Source: an uncultured Lachnospiraceae bacterium (GTDB lineage Bacteria; Bacillota; Clostridia; Lachnospirales; Lachnospiraceae). From it: 57,826 bases of DNA. The notes below the pieces were generated by a model. It was not told the DNA's origin and ran no database searches. It was given only the letters and a program-made list of their open reading frames with translations. The position numbers and the translations under genes are program-made. The stretch covers positions 1 to 57,826 of the forward strand of contig CAJUFL010000023.1 of assembly GCA_910585605.1 (NCBI GenBank). The letters are read 5' to 3'. Within the stretch, counting starts at the first letter, position 1; each line of letters begins with the position of its first letter. Shown here one piece after another: positions 17,923 to 26,136 of the stretch.

Positions 17923-18129
17923 ATGAACAAAGGTACAGTAAAATGGTTCAATTCAACTAAAGGATTCGGTTTCATTACCAATAGCGAAACTGGCGAGGAT
18001 GTATTCGTACATTTTTCTGGCATCGTAGCAGAGGGTTTTAAAACTCTTGAAGAAGGTCAGTCAGTAGCATTTGATATTGAGCAGGGTGCTAAAGGTGCTC
18101 AGGCAGTTAATGTAACTGTTGTAGCTTAA
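17923..18129 (+). CDS. Cold-shock protein (CspA family)
   Basis: 68-residue OB-fold nucleic-acid chaperone that binds single-stranded RNA and DNA. RNP1 (KGFGFI) and RNP2 (VFVHF) are intact and the protein begins MNKGTVKWFN as usual. The start at 17923 follows AAAGGAGG. A longer in-frame start at 17866 lies upstream of the ribosome site and is not used. The gene is monocistronic, with a long leader and a strong terminator. Confidence 0.95.
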   Translation: MNKGTVKWFNSTKGFGFITNSETGEDVFVHFSGIVAEGFKTLEEGQSVAFDIEQGAKGAQAVNVTVVA

Positions 18130-18141
18130 TCTTAGCATTAC

Positions 18142-18202
18142 AAAAAGCTGTCAGCTGCTTGTTTTCTTAACTGAAAACAAATAGCATGACAGCTTTTTTA
18201 TT
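18142..18202 (+). terminator. Terminator of the cold-shock gene
   Basis: The arms AAAAAGCTGTCA and TGACAGCTTTTTT enclose an inner GTTTTC/GAAAAC stem, followed by TTATT. It lies 12 bases after the stop and also faces the end of nrdD. Confidence 0.85.
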
Positions 18203-18223
18203 GTCATAAAGGCTTATCCAATA

Positions 18224-20386
18224 TTATAAATGCAACACTCTTTCCCTAATCTCCTGAGTACGTCCCTGATTCCAGAACTGCGTTCCAATATACCCACAGG
18301 TACGCCTTGCCACATTCATGGTGTCTTCATCCGTATTTCCACAATTCGGACATTTCCAGATTAATTTGCCCTCTCGATCCGAATCTACCTGTACTTCTCC
18401 GTCAAAGCCACATTTCTGGCAGTAATCACTCTTGGTATTCAACTCCGCATACATAATATTATCATAAATGTGCTGCATAACAGAGAGCACTGCATCTATA
18501 TTGTTCTGCATATTCGGAACCTCAACATAGCTGACTGCCCCACCGGGAGACAACTCCTGGAATTTGGATTCAAAAGACAGCTTTTTAAATGCATTAATCG
18601 GTTCTGTAACGTGAACATGATAGCTGTTAGTGATATAATTCCTGTCTGTCACTCCTTTAATCTTGCCAAAACGTTTTTGCAGACATTTAGCAAACTTATA
18701 GGTGGTAGACTCCAATGGTGTTCCATAAATACTAAAATCAATATTGGTTTCTGCTTTCCATTTTGCACAGGCGTCATTTAACTTCTGCATTACCTCCAGA
18801 GCAAACGGTGTTGCCTCCGGATTGGTATGGGATAATCCCGTCATGCACCTGGTACATTCACAAAGTCCCGCATATCCCAAAGAGATAGTAGAATACCCGT
18901 TATAAAGCAGTTTATCGATGGTCTCACCCTTCTTTAATCTGGCAAGAGCACCATACTGCCATAAAATAGGTGCAACATCAGAAGGGGTTCCTTTCAGACG
19001 TTCATGCCTGCACATCAATGCTTCATAACAAAGTTCCAACCTCTCATCTAATATTTCCCAGAATCTCTCCATATCGCCTTCCGAAGAACAAGCTACATCC
19101 ACAAGATTCAAGGTTACCACTCCCTGATTGAACCGTCCGTAAAATTGAGGCTTATCCTCCTCATTGTGATACACTGTCAAAAAAGAACGGCATCCCATAC
19201 AGGGATAACAGTTTCCACCTTTCAGATTCTTCATTACTTTTTCCGAAATATAATCCGGTACCATACGCTTTGCCGTACACCTTGCAGCCAATTTGGTAAG
19301 TTCCCAGTATTTTGTTCCCTCTTTTACATTATCTTCTTCCAATACATAAATGAGCTTAGGGAACGCAGGTGTAATATAAACACCTCTCTCGTTCTTCACA
19401 CCCAGTATTCTCTGCTTTAACATCTCCTCTATCACAAGTGCCAAGTCATCTCTGGTACGACCTTCCGGTACTTCATTCAAATACATAAATACTGTTACAA
19501 ATGGTGCCTGACCATTTGTTGTCATCAGAGTGATCACCTGATATTGTATCATCTGTACTCCACGCTTGATTTCTTCTTTCACTCTCAATTCTGCAATTTT
19601 GGCGATCTGCTCTTCATCTATGGAAAGTCCTGCCTCTTCATACTCCTCACTCACCATTTTTAAATATTTTTTACGGCTCACATCTACAAATGGTGCCAGA
19701 TGGGAAAGCGTAATGCTCTGTCCGCCATATTGTGAACTGGCAATCTGAGCAATACTTTGTGTGGCAATGTTACACGCAGTTGAAAAACTCTTTGGACGGT
19801 CTATCATCGTCTCACTGATAACAGTTCCGTTTTGCAGCATATCCTCCAGATTCACAAGACAGCAGTTATGCATATGCTGTGCAAAATAATCTGCATCATG
19901 AAAATGAATGATACCTGCCTCATGAGCCTTCACAATCTTCTCCGGCAGCAGAAAACGCCTTGTAATATCCTTACTTACCTCTCCCGCCATATAATCTCTC
20001 TGCACACTGTTTACAACGGGATTCTTATTGGAATTCTCCTGTTTTACTTCTTCATTATTACATTCAATCAGGCTTAAAATCTGTTCATCTGTCGAATTTG
20101 CCTTACGAACCAGTGCTCTCTTATAGCGGTAAGTAATATATTTTCTTGCCACTTCATGTGCTTGAATCTCCATAATCTCATTTTCGACCAAATCCTGAAT
20201 CTCTTCCACGCTGAATGTACGATTCATGCTGCTACAGGTAAGCGTAACCTTCTTTGCAATCTCTTTAATCTGCTCTATAGTAAGGCGGTCCGTCTCCACA
20301 ACCTCCTTATTTGCTTTTTCCACTGCTGCAACGATTTTTGATATATCAAATGCCACTTCTGTTCCACTACGCTTAATTATCCTCAT
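18224..20386 (-). CDS. nrdD: Anaerobic (class III) ribonucleoside-triphosphate reductase
   Basis: 720-residue glycyl-radical enzyme that reduces ribonucleoside triphosphates for DNA synthesis without oxygen. An N-terminal ATP-cone occupies about residues 1-92. The catalytic barrel contains NCCLVNLEDML and YPCMGCRSF. A zinc ribbon CQKCGF...CPNCG precedes the radical site RRTCGYIG, with the radical at Gly698. The start follows GGAAGGAAGAG. The activase NrdG, usually adjacent, is not here: the cold-shock gene lies immediately downstream in convergent orientation. A promoter with an NrdR-like box lies upstream. Confidence 0.96.
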   Translation of the reverse strand: MRIIKRSGTEVAFDISKIVAAVEKANKEVVETDRLTIEQIKEIAKKVTLTCSSMNRTFSVEEIQDLVENEIMEIQAHEVARKYITYRYKRALVRKANSTDEQILSLIECNNEEVKQENSNKNPVVNSVQRDYMAGEVSKDITRRFLLPEKIVKAHEAGIIHFHDADYFAQHMHNCCLVNLEDMLQNGTVISETMIDRPKSFSTACNIATQSIAQIASSQYGGQSITLSHLAPFVDVSRKKYLKMVSEEYEEAGLSIDEEQIAKIAELRVKEEIKRGVQMIQYQVITLMTTNGQAPFVTVFMYLNEVPEGRTRDDLALVIEEMLKQRILGVKNERGVYITPAFPKLIYVLEEDNVKEGTKYWELTKLAARCTAKRMVPDYISEKVMKNLKGGNCYPCMGCRSFLTVYHNEEDKPQFYGRFNQGVVTLNLVDVACSSEGDMERFWEILDERLELCYEALMCRHERLKGTPSDVAPILWQYGALARLKKGETIDKLLYNGYSTISLGYAGLCECTRCMTGLSHTNPEATPFALEVMQKLNDACAKWKAETNIDFSIYGTPLESTTYKFAKCLQKRFGKIKGVTDRNYITNSYHVHVTEPINAFKKLSFESKFQELSPGGAVSYVEVPNMQNNIDAVLSVMQHIYDNIMYAELNTKSDYCQKCGFDGEVQVDSDREGKLIWKCPNCGNTDEDTMNVARRTCGYIGTQFWNQGRTQEIRERVLHL

Positions 20387-20473
20387 ATTTTTCTCTTCCT
20401 TCCTGTATTACAGCCAGACAGACCGGTCAGGCAGCTCTCCATAACCTTTCTCTACACTCTTTTATGCAAATAA

Positions 20474-20540
20474 TGTGCCGGCATTTTCTCTCCGGCACAA
20501 CATCTTGTGTTATTGTAAATCACTTTATCCTAAAATGCAA
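20474..20540 (-). promoter_or_regulatory. nrdD promoter with NrdR-like box and leader hairpin
   Basis: On the minus strand TTGCAT (20535-20540), a 17-base spacer and TACAAT (20512-20517). Immediately after the -10 lies ACACAAGATGTTGTGC (20495-20510), a close match to the NrdR operator pattern and a dyad CACAA-N4-TTGTG. Next comes a perfect eight-base hairpin TGTGCCGG/CCGGCACA (20474-20499) in the leader. A usual second NrdR box is not clear. The remaining gap 20387-20693 contains a terminator of the next upstream gene. Confidence 0.6.
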
Positions 20541-20635
20541 GGACGGATTTCTGAACACTACAGCAAGACATAACGTAATCCCGTCGCTCTTGTAAAAATT
20601 GCACAATTTTTTTCAGCACAATGTCGATTTTTTGC

Positions 20636-20688
20636 ACAAAAAAAGAAACTGCCCCGTTCAAGCATTCTCTGCCTGACGGGACAGTCCT
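20636..20688 (-). terminator. Terminator of the cytidylate-kinase-like gene
   Basis: The minus-strand arms ACTGTCCCGT and ACGGGGCAGT pair over ten bases with one G-U, followed by TTTCTTTTTTTG. It lies six bases after the stop at 20694. Confidence 0.85.
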
Positions 20689-20693
20689 TTCTG

Positions 20694-21278
20694 TCACTCC
20701 TTTACACAAGCCTCAATCATGGCCGCTGCTTTTTCAATTCCAATCCTGCTGCTGTTTATACAAAGGTCATATCCTCTGGAATCTCCCCATTTAAAATCCG
20801 AATATCTGTTATGATATGCTCTTCTTTTCACATCATGCCGGACCATCTTAAAAGATGCTTCCAGATCAGATAACTGATATTCTTCCTTAATATGGGAAAT
20901 CTTATCATCCTTATCTCCCAAAACAAATACCGACAATAAGCCTTCCCTGCCTTTTAATGCTGTCTCTGCACAGCGTCCCACTACGACGAACGACTCCCCA
21001 TCATCTGCCTTTTTTTGAAGATACTCAAACTGCATTTCCACAAGAATCTCTTCCATGGAATTCGAATGTTCCCCCACGCTTCTGGTAAACATGAAATTCC
21101 TGGGCTTCTCATCAAACTTTTCAAGATGTTCTACCTTTATGTCCTTTTCTTTTGCAATACCTTCCAGAATATTTCTGTCATACAGGGGAATTCCCAGATC
21201 CTGTGCAACTTTTTTCGCTATGATATGTCCTCCGCTGCCAAACTCACGACTGATTGAAATTATAATTTGTTTTACCAT
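20694..21278 (-). CDS. Cytidylate kinase-like protein
   Basis: 194-residue P-loop protein of the cytidylate-kinase-like family. The N-terminal ISISREFGSGGHIIAKK is the nucleotide-binding loop and start signature. A VVVGRCAE segment and the basic RRAYHNRYSDFKWGD lid-like region follow. Members are common in gut Firmicutes and Bacteroidetes with unproven substrates. The start at 21278 is chosen because GGAGGAGG lies eight bases upstream. The in-frame ATG at 21296 has no such site. It follows the transporter gene at 21458-22813 on the same strand. Confidence 0.85.
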   Translation of the reverse strand: MVKQIIISISREFGSGGHIIAKKVAQDLGIPLYDRNILEGIAKEKDIKVEHLEKFDEKPRNFMFTRSVGEHSNSMEEILVEMQFEYLQKKADDGESFVVVGRCAETALKGREGLLSVFVLGDKDDKISHIKEEYQLSDLEASFKMVRHDVKRRAYHNRYSDFKWGDSRGYDLCINSSRIGIEKAAAMIEACVKE

Positions 21279-21457
21279 TGTGCCGTCCTCCTCCAATCAT
21301 TATAGTTTCATCATGCCTGCCACCCTTACATCATCTCTTCCAAAAATCACTGCATAATCTATATTCATTATACCGTTTTTTGCCATAAAAAGCCATACCA
21401 AAAAAGAGTTTTTGCAAAATATTCATAGCCCCTTTAGCTCTGATACTCTTATATAGA

Positions 21458-22813
21458 TTAACAATATCTCACAAAAATGAGAACCATGGAAATCAATACA
21501 ACAATAATAGTCGCAGGTGCCGCCGTCTTACAATATTCACCCCATCCAATCGGATGACCGTTCTTTGCCGCCACAGATGTTCCGACTACATTAGCCGATG
21601 CCCCGATCGGAGTTGCACTTCCACCAATATCCGTACCCATGGAAAGTGCCCAGGCAAGTACAGACAAATCCACATTCGTTGCCGCAGCTAAACTCTTAAT
21701 GACCGGTATCATAGTAGCAGCAAAAGGAATATTGTCCACAAAAGCACTGGCTATGGCAGATACCCAGATAATAATAGCAATCATTATCTTTGAATTGCCG
21801 CCGCTTACTTTACCGATAAAACCTGCGATCAATTCCAGAATACCGGTCTGCTCAAGCCCTCCTACTACCACAAATAAGCCAATGAAAAACAATAATGTCT
21901 TATAATCCACTTTTTTAATCAGAATAATCGCATCCCTGCCAGAAGCTGCCAGTGTAACAATCGCAACCACCGCACCGATAAATGCTACTGTCAGATGAGT
22001 CTGGGCATGGGTAATCAGCATTACTACCGCACATGCAAAGATTACGCTGCTAATCACAAAATCTTTTTTATTAGTGATCGCATCTTTCGGTTCCGGAATC
22101 GTTGAAGGATCTATCTCCTGTCCCTCTTCCTGTATCAACGCCTTGCGATAAACAAAAAAGAAATACAAAATAACTACCACCAATGCAGCGCCTGCAATCA
22201 CTCCGGTATTAGTCAGGAAATCGCTAAACGCATATCCCAGTGACGTTCCGATAATAATATTAGGAGGATCACCACACATAGTTGCCGAACCGCCAAGATT
22301 CGCACAAAAAATTTCAGACAAAATCATCGGAACCGGATTAATTTTGAGAAGCTTCGCCAATTCCACCGTAACTGCCGCCAAAAACAAGATAACGGTTATA
22401 CTGTCAATGAACATTGATAGTACTGCGGACATTACCATAAATACTATAAATAGCGGTATCGGCTTGTAATTTACCAGCTTTGCCAGTTTCATACACAGCC
22501 ACTGGAAAAATCCTGCCTTGGCCATTCCCTCTACCATAACCATCATACCCGCAATAAATATAATCGTAGCCCAGTTAATGCCGGAAGAGGATTCCGACGC
22601 TTCCCCCGCCGCATACCAGAAATCCAGCTTAAATATCCCGGATATATTCAATGTTTCTACAATTGCACTCATACTGTGCATTCCTATTCCAAACACCAGT
22701 ACAAGTGTTAACAGTCCACATGCTAATGTAATGATCTGACGTTCAATCTTATCCATTACAATCAGTAGGAACATTGCCACAAAAATCAACACTGCTAAAA
22801 TTTGTGCAACCAT
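21458..22813 (-). CDS. ArsB/NhaD-type (ion transporter superfamily) membrane protein
   Basis: 451 residues with about eleven to twelve membrane segments across its whole length. The motifs GGSATMCGDPPNIIIG and GTDIGGSATPIGASANVVG, one in each half, are the paired signatures of the ArsB/NhaD/CitM-type superfamily (anion or Na+/H+ exchange). The substrate cannot be read from sequence, and SLC13-like carboxylate transport is also possible. The start follows GGAGGG. There is no arsR or arsenate gene beside it. Confidence 0.85.
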   Translation of the reverse strand: MVAQILAVLIFVAMFLLIVMDKIERQIITLACGLLTLVLVFGIGMHSMSAIVETLNISGIFKLDFWYAAGEASESSSGINWATIIFIAGMMVMVEGMAKAGFFQWLCMKLAKLVNYKPIPLFIVFMVMSAVLSMFIDSITVILFLAAVTVELAKLLKINPVPMILSEIFCANLGGSATMCGDPPNIIIGTSLGYAFSDFLTNTGVIAGAALVVVILYFFFVYRKALIQEEGQEIDPSTIPEPKDAITNKKDFVISSVIFACAVVMLITHAQTHLTVAFIGAVVAIVTLAASGRDAIILIKKVDYKTLLFFIGLFVVVGGLEQTGILELIAGFIGKVSGGNSKIMIAIIIWVSAIASAFVDNIPFAATMIPVIKSLAAATNVDLSVLAWALSMGTDIGGSATPIGASANVVGTSVAAKNGHPIGWGEYCKTAAPATIIVVLISMVLIFVRYC

Positions 22814-22966
22814 TTTTCTTCCCTCCTGCTCTTTCCGCCTCTCTAATTCTTATTCATTATAAGCGGTATTTATCCGTTTCTTATAATAGCACTTGATATA
22901 AAAGAAATAAACAGTCACACTTCATAAGATTTTCGTTTTTTTTATGGTTTTTTTATACAAATAAAC

Positions 22967-23047
22967 GAAAAAAAGACTGTCGCAATAAAGACTTTACTCT
23001 TTGCCATAAATACTCAGCAAAAAATAAATATTCCTAATGCGACAGTC
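22967..23047 (-). terminator. Palindromic terminator element C, downstream of the tRNAs
   Basis: The arms GACTGTCGCAATAA and TTCCTAATGCGACAGTC pair imperfectly over about 30 bases. On the minus strand the structure ends in GTCTTTTTTTCG, so it should end the tRNA transcript. It is the same family as elements A, B and D. Confidence 0.65.
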
Positions 23048-23062
23048 TCTTCAAATATTCAA

Positions 23063-23149
23063 TGCCGGCGACCGGAATCGAACCGGTACGGGAGTATAAG
23101 TCCCGCAGGATTTTAAGTCCTGTGCGTCTGCCAGTTCCGCCACGCCGGC
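23063..23149 (-). tRNA. tRNA-Leu (TAA)
   Basis: Minus-strand cloverleaf of 87 bases with acceptor GCCGGCG/CGCCGGC and discriminator A. The anticodon loop CTTAAAA gives anticodon TAA. A long variable arm (GCGGGACTTATACTCCCG region) is as expected for a class II leucine tRNA, and the T loop is GTTCGATTC. CCA is not encoded. Confidence 0.95.
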
Positions 23150-23160
23150 ATTTCAATCAT

Positions 23161-23262
23161 CTGATTACATAAAATCAGTTAGCTTAACGCTGCGCCTGAC
23201 CTTTCAGGTTTACGGCTTCAGTTTCAGGCTTCGTCTTACAACTAACCATCACCCAGCGTTAA
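23161..23262 (-). other. Structured spacer between tRNA-Tyr and tRNA-Leu
   Basis: The spacer can fold almost completely. The outer stem is TTAACGCTG/CAGCGTTAA (nine perfect pairs, 23184-23192 with 23254-23262). Inside are GCCTGA/TCAGGC (23194-23199 with 23224-23229) and a small alternative hairpin ACCT/AGGT. A separate hairpin CTGATT/AATCAG occupies 23161-23178. The outer stem starts two bases after the 3' end of tRNA-Tyr, so it may guide precursor processing. Function not known. Confidence 0.5.
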
Positions 23263-23263
23263 A

Positions 23264-23345
23264 TGGATGGAGGTGGATTCGAACCACCGAAGCAATATGC
23301 AGCAGATTTACAGTCTGTCCCCTTTGGCCACTCGGGAATCCATCC
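23264..23345 (-). tRNA. tRNA-Tyr (GTA)
   Basis: Minus-strand cloverleaf of 82 bases with acceptor GGATGGA/TCCATCC and discriminator A. The anticodon loop CTGTAAA gives anticodon GTA, there is an extended variable arm, and the T loop is GTTCGAATC. CCA is not encoded. It is transcribed first in the two-tRNA unit. Confidence 0.96.
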
Positions 23346-23443
23346 AAATCTATAATCAGCCTGCCAGTAATTGACTGCCTGCACATTCGCCATGCCATCC
23401 ACCGCTCATGCGATAAGCTGCCATTACTTACTGACCGCTTGCT

Positions 23444-23472
23444 ATTATAGCTCAACAAAATTAAAAATGCAA
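23444..23472 (-). promoter_or_regulatory. Promoter of the tRNA-Tyr/tRNA-Leu unit
   Basis: TTGCAT (23467-23472), a 17-base spacer and a perfect TATAAT (23444-23449) on the minus strand, about 100 bases upstream of tRNA-Tyr and just after the end of the GH13 gene. Confidence 0.7.
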
Positions 23473-23480
23473 GCATTTTC

Positions 23481-25586
23481 TCATTCAGCTTTTAAAACAA
23501 TTGCTGAAATTTTGGGCATTGATAAATACAGCTGATTGTTTTCCACCTTGTGAAGCTTCGGCTCCAAAATATAAGTATCCTCTGTTGTAAGAATTAACTG
23601 TCGTAAAACATCGCCATTCATCATTCCCAGGCGATCCACATCCAAAGCCAGCTGCACTTCTTCATAATTATTATTTAATGCGACCACCATTTTTTCCCTG
23701 CGGTTAAACCTTCCATATGCCACAACTTTATGGCTCCCATGCAAAAACATAACTGAACCGCGTTTAAGCACTTCATTCTCCTTATGAATCTGAATAATGT
23801 CACGGTGAAACAAAATCAAATCCTTATCCTCTTTGGTCCATGGGAAAGCTCTTCGATTATCCGGATCTGTCCAACCACACATACCTGCCTCATCACCATA
23901 GTATATAGTCGGTGCCCCCGGCCAGGTCATCTGAAAGACTACCGCTTCCCTCAGCACACCTTTATTCACATTCTCATTAGCTGCTTCTGAACCCAAAGTA
24001 TGGGTGCGTCCCACACGGCGATTGGTACGGGTCAAAAACCGTGAATGGTCATGATTGGAAAGCTCGTTCATGGAAACTTCCAGAGACTGCTGGTAAAAAC
24101 GGCTCATATGATGTCTGAGAGAACCGATAAACGCATCGGGATTCCCTAAAAGATCTCCCCGGAACTCATCTGAATGTTTTTCCACACCTGTTAAAAACCA
24201 TGTAATCGGCTCCATAAACGCATCATAATTCATCACAGTATCCCACTGGTCTCCCTGAAGCCAGTTATAAGGATCTCCATAATGCTCAGCCAGAATAATG
24301 GCATTAGGATTTGCCTCTTTTACCACTTTCCGGAAATCTCTCCAGAATTTGTGGTTAAACTCCTCAGAATGACCTAAATCTGCCGCTACGTCTAATCTCC
24401 AGCCATCTACATTGTACGGAGGAGAAACCCATTTTTTCCCAATATGCAAAATATACTGATAAAGCTCTTCAGAACCCTCATAATTCAGCTTCGGCAGGGT
24501 ATCATGTCCCCACCAGCCATCATAGCTGGCATTATAAGGCCACGCATTTTCATCATAAAACTTGAAAAAATTACGGTAGGGGCTGTCTGCTGCGGGATAG
24601 GCACCCTTTTCATACCCTTCCTGATTTTCATAAATCAATTCCCTGTCCAGCCATTTGTTAAAGGAACCGCAATGATTAAATACACCATCCAGAATAATCT
24701 TCATGCCACGCCGGTGAATCTCTTCCACAAGCTGGCGAAACAGCTCATTACTGGCTTCCAGATTCTCTTTATTGGTTACACGGGTAATATATCTTGTGGA
24801 ATTCTTATTAACCTTATCGCCATCCTTCAGACATTCCCCTTCATCTTTTACAATCCGTCCGAAATGCGGATCCACATAATCATAATCCTGAATATCATAT
24901 TTGTGATTTGAAGGCGATACAAAAATGGGATTCAGATAAAGCACTTCTACCCCTAAATCCTGTAAATAATCCAGTTTATTCATAACACCCTGCAAATCTC
25001 CACCATAAAAACACCTAACATCCATGGCATCAGGATATTTATTCCAGTCAGTTATCCGCTTAGAGCCTTCTCCTATATAATAATATTCATTATCCAGCAC
25101 ATCATTGCTTAAGTCTCCATTGCAAAAACGATCCACATATATCTGATAAAATACGGCTCCCTTTGCCCAGTCAGGTGTGGTAAAACCTGGAGTGATCCGA
25201 AAATTATATGTAGGATTCACTTCCATCTGCACTCCAATCTTATTATAATAACAGGATGCATTACCTGATGTAATTTCAAAAAAATATTCTATTGTATCAT
25301 TTTTAATAACCGGAAGCTTCGCCTCGTAATAATCAAACGCAGCATCTGATTCCCCTATATTCATCTTTATGCGTTCTCCGTCACAAATAACACATACCGT
25401 ATCTATATTACCTTTTGCAGTACGAAATTTGAGAGTTACTTCATCACCCGGCATTGGCTCTTCCGGTATGCAGTATTCCCTTGTTCCGTCACTAAATAGT
25501 GCATCCGTCCGGATAACAGGCTTATTTTGAAAGACATAAGTCTGTATTTTTTGTGCCTGTGTATAATTTTTAAACGAATAACCCAT
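23481..25586 (-). CDS. GH13 alpha-glycosidase, neopullulanase/cyclomaltodextrinase-like
   Basis: 701 residues without a signal peptide, so cytosolic. About 120 N-terminal residues form a beta domain as in maltogenic amylases and neopullulanases (CBM34-like), before the GH13 barrel begins at about residue 140 (WAKGAVFYQIYVDRF). Catalytic motifs are GWRLDVAAD (nucleophile Asp), IILAEHYGD (acid Glu) and ELSNHDHSR (transition-state Asp). It probably hydrolyses maltodextrins or pullulan-derived oligosaccharides. The start at 25586 follows GGGAGG. It is transcribed from its own promoter upstream, with the tRNA unit behind it. Confidence 0.92.
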   Translation of the reverse strand: MGYSFKNYTQAQKIQTYVFQNKPVIRTDALFSDGTREYCIPEEPMPGDEVTLKFRTAKGNIDTVCVICDGERIKMNIGESDAAFDYYEAKLPVIKNDTIEYFFEITSGNASCYYNKIGVQMEVNPTYNFRITPGFTTPDWAKGAVFYQIYVDRFCNGDLSNDVLDNEYYYIGEGSKRITDWNKYPDAMDVRCFYGGDLQGVMNKLDYLQDLGVEVLYLNPIFVSPSNHKYDIQDYDYVDPHFGRIVKDEGECLKDGDKVNKNSTRYITRVTNKENLEASNELFRQLVEEIHRRGMKIILDGVFNHCGSFNKWLDRELIYENQEGYEKGAYPAADSPYRNFFKFYDENAWPYNASYDGWWGHDTLPKLNYEGSEELYQYILHIGKKWVSPPYNVDGWRLDVAADLGHSEEFNHKFWRDFRKVVKEANPNAIILAEHYGDPYNWLQGDQWDTVMNYDAFMEPITWFLTGVEKHSDEFRGDLLGNPDAFIGSLRHHMSRFYQQSLEVSMNELSNHDHSRFLTRTNRRVGRTHTLGSEAANENVNKGVLREAVVFQMTWPGAPTIYYGDEAGMCGWTDPDNRRAFPWTKEDKDLILFHRDIIQIHKENEVLKRGSVMFLHGSHKVVAYGRFNRREKMVVALNNNYEEVQLALDVDRLGMMNGDVLRQLILTTEDTYILEPKLHKVENNQLYLSMPKISAIVLKAE

Positions 25587-25646
25587 TTTCAGCCTCCCTC
25601 ATAGCAAAATCCCCTCCCACTTTATTTCCGCGAGCAAACGATCCCA

Positions 25647-25664
25647 GTGCGTGCCTGCACGCAC
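25647..25664 (-). promoter_or_regulatory. 18-base palindrome in the GH13 leader
   Basis: GTGCGTGC-CT-GCACGCAC is a perfect eight-base dyad between the promoter and the GH13 start. It could be an operator or an RNA hairpin. Its G+C content is unlike the AT-rich flanks. No known operator consensus assigned. Confidence 0.4.
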
Positions 25665-25731
25665 ATTTAGCGACTGCCTATCTATGTATACACCCTTTAT
25701 CAACGAATCTGTTATCATTTTCACGTTTCTT

Positions 25732-25760
25732 ATTTTACCCTATTCCCCCAAATATATCAA
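25732..25760 (-). promoter_or_regulatory. Promoter for the neopullulanase-like gene
   Basis: TTGATA (25755-25760), a 17-base spacer and TAAAAT (25732-25737) on the minus strand, about 145 bases upstream of the start codon. Confidence 0.55.
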
Positions 25761-25810
25761 TGAAAAAGTCAAAACTCCTCAGCATTCTTAGAAATATAGC
25801 CCGCTGCTAA

Positions 25811-25846
25811 AAGTAAAAAGGACAGCCACCGATCGACTGCCCTTTT
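25811..25846 (-). terminator. Rho-independent terminator between ftsH and the GH13 gene
   Basis: On the minus strand AAAAGGGCAG/CTGTCCTTTT form ten pairs with one G-U and an 11-base loop, followed by TTTTTACTTTT. It lies about 290 bases after the ftsH stop, so it ends either ftsH read-through or a separate short RNA. Confidence 0.75.
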
Positions 25847-25917
25847 CTGGAGAAGGTATTTTTTTGTTACTTATGGGGTGTAGCAAAAAAACTATATAAT
25901 GTATTGGGGGGGTTACA
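25811..25917 (-). ncRNA. Candidate small RNA with C7 tract
   Basis: On the minus strand a TATAAT (25924-25929) lies about 110 bases before the terminator at 25811-25846. The interval has no reading frame with a ribosome site and contains a run of seven C in an AT-rich context, which could pair with GGAGG-type ribosome sites. The -35 is poor. Speculative. The remainder of 25587-26136 shows no gene. Confidence 0.25.
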
Positions 25918-26136
25918 AGTATTATTATACGTATTTTGACTAAAAAGTGTTCACAAACAATTTTTTATTTTGCACATTCTTTTGTGCATTTAGCCAAAAG
26001 CCCTTGTTATCACCCGTAAAAAAATGCCTTTATTTGTATATTTTGTTTAAATCATTCTTTTGTAAAATACAAATGTAACAAGAAATTGCACGATACGCCT
26101 TTTACAGCAACCATATTTTGTTAAATCTGTATATTT

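Noticed and set aside
23249..23476. Minus-strand open frame of 75 codons containing GFPSGQRGQTV
   Set aside because: It is the translation of tRNA-Tyr and its flank, a common false gene.
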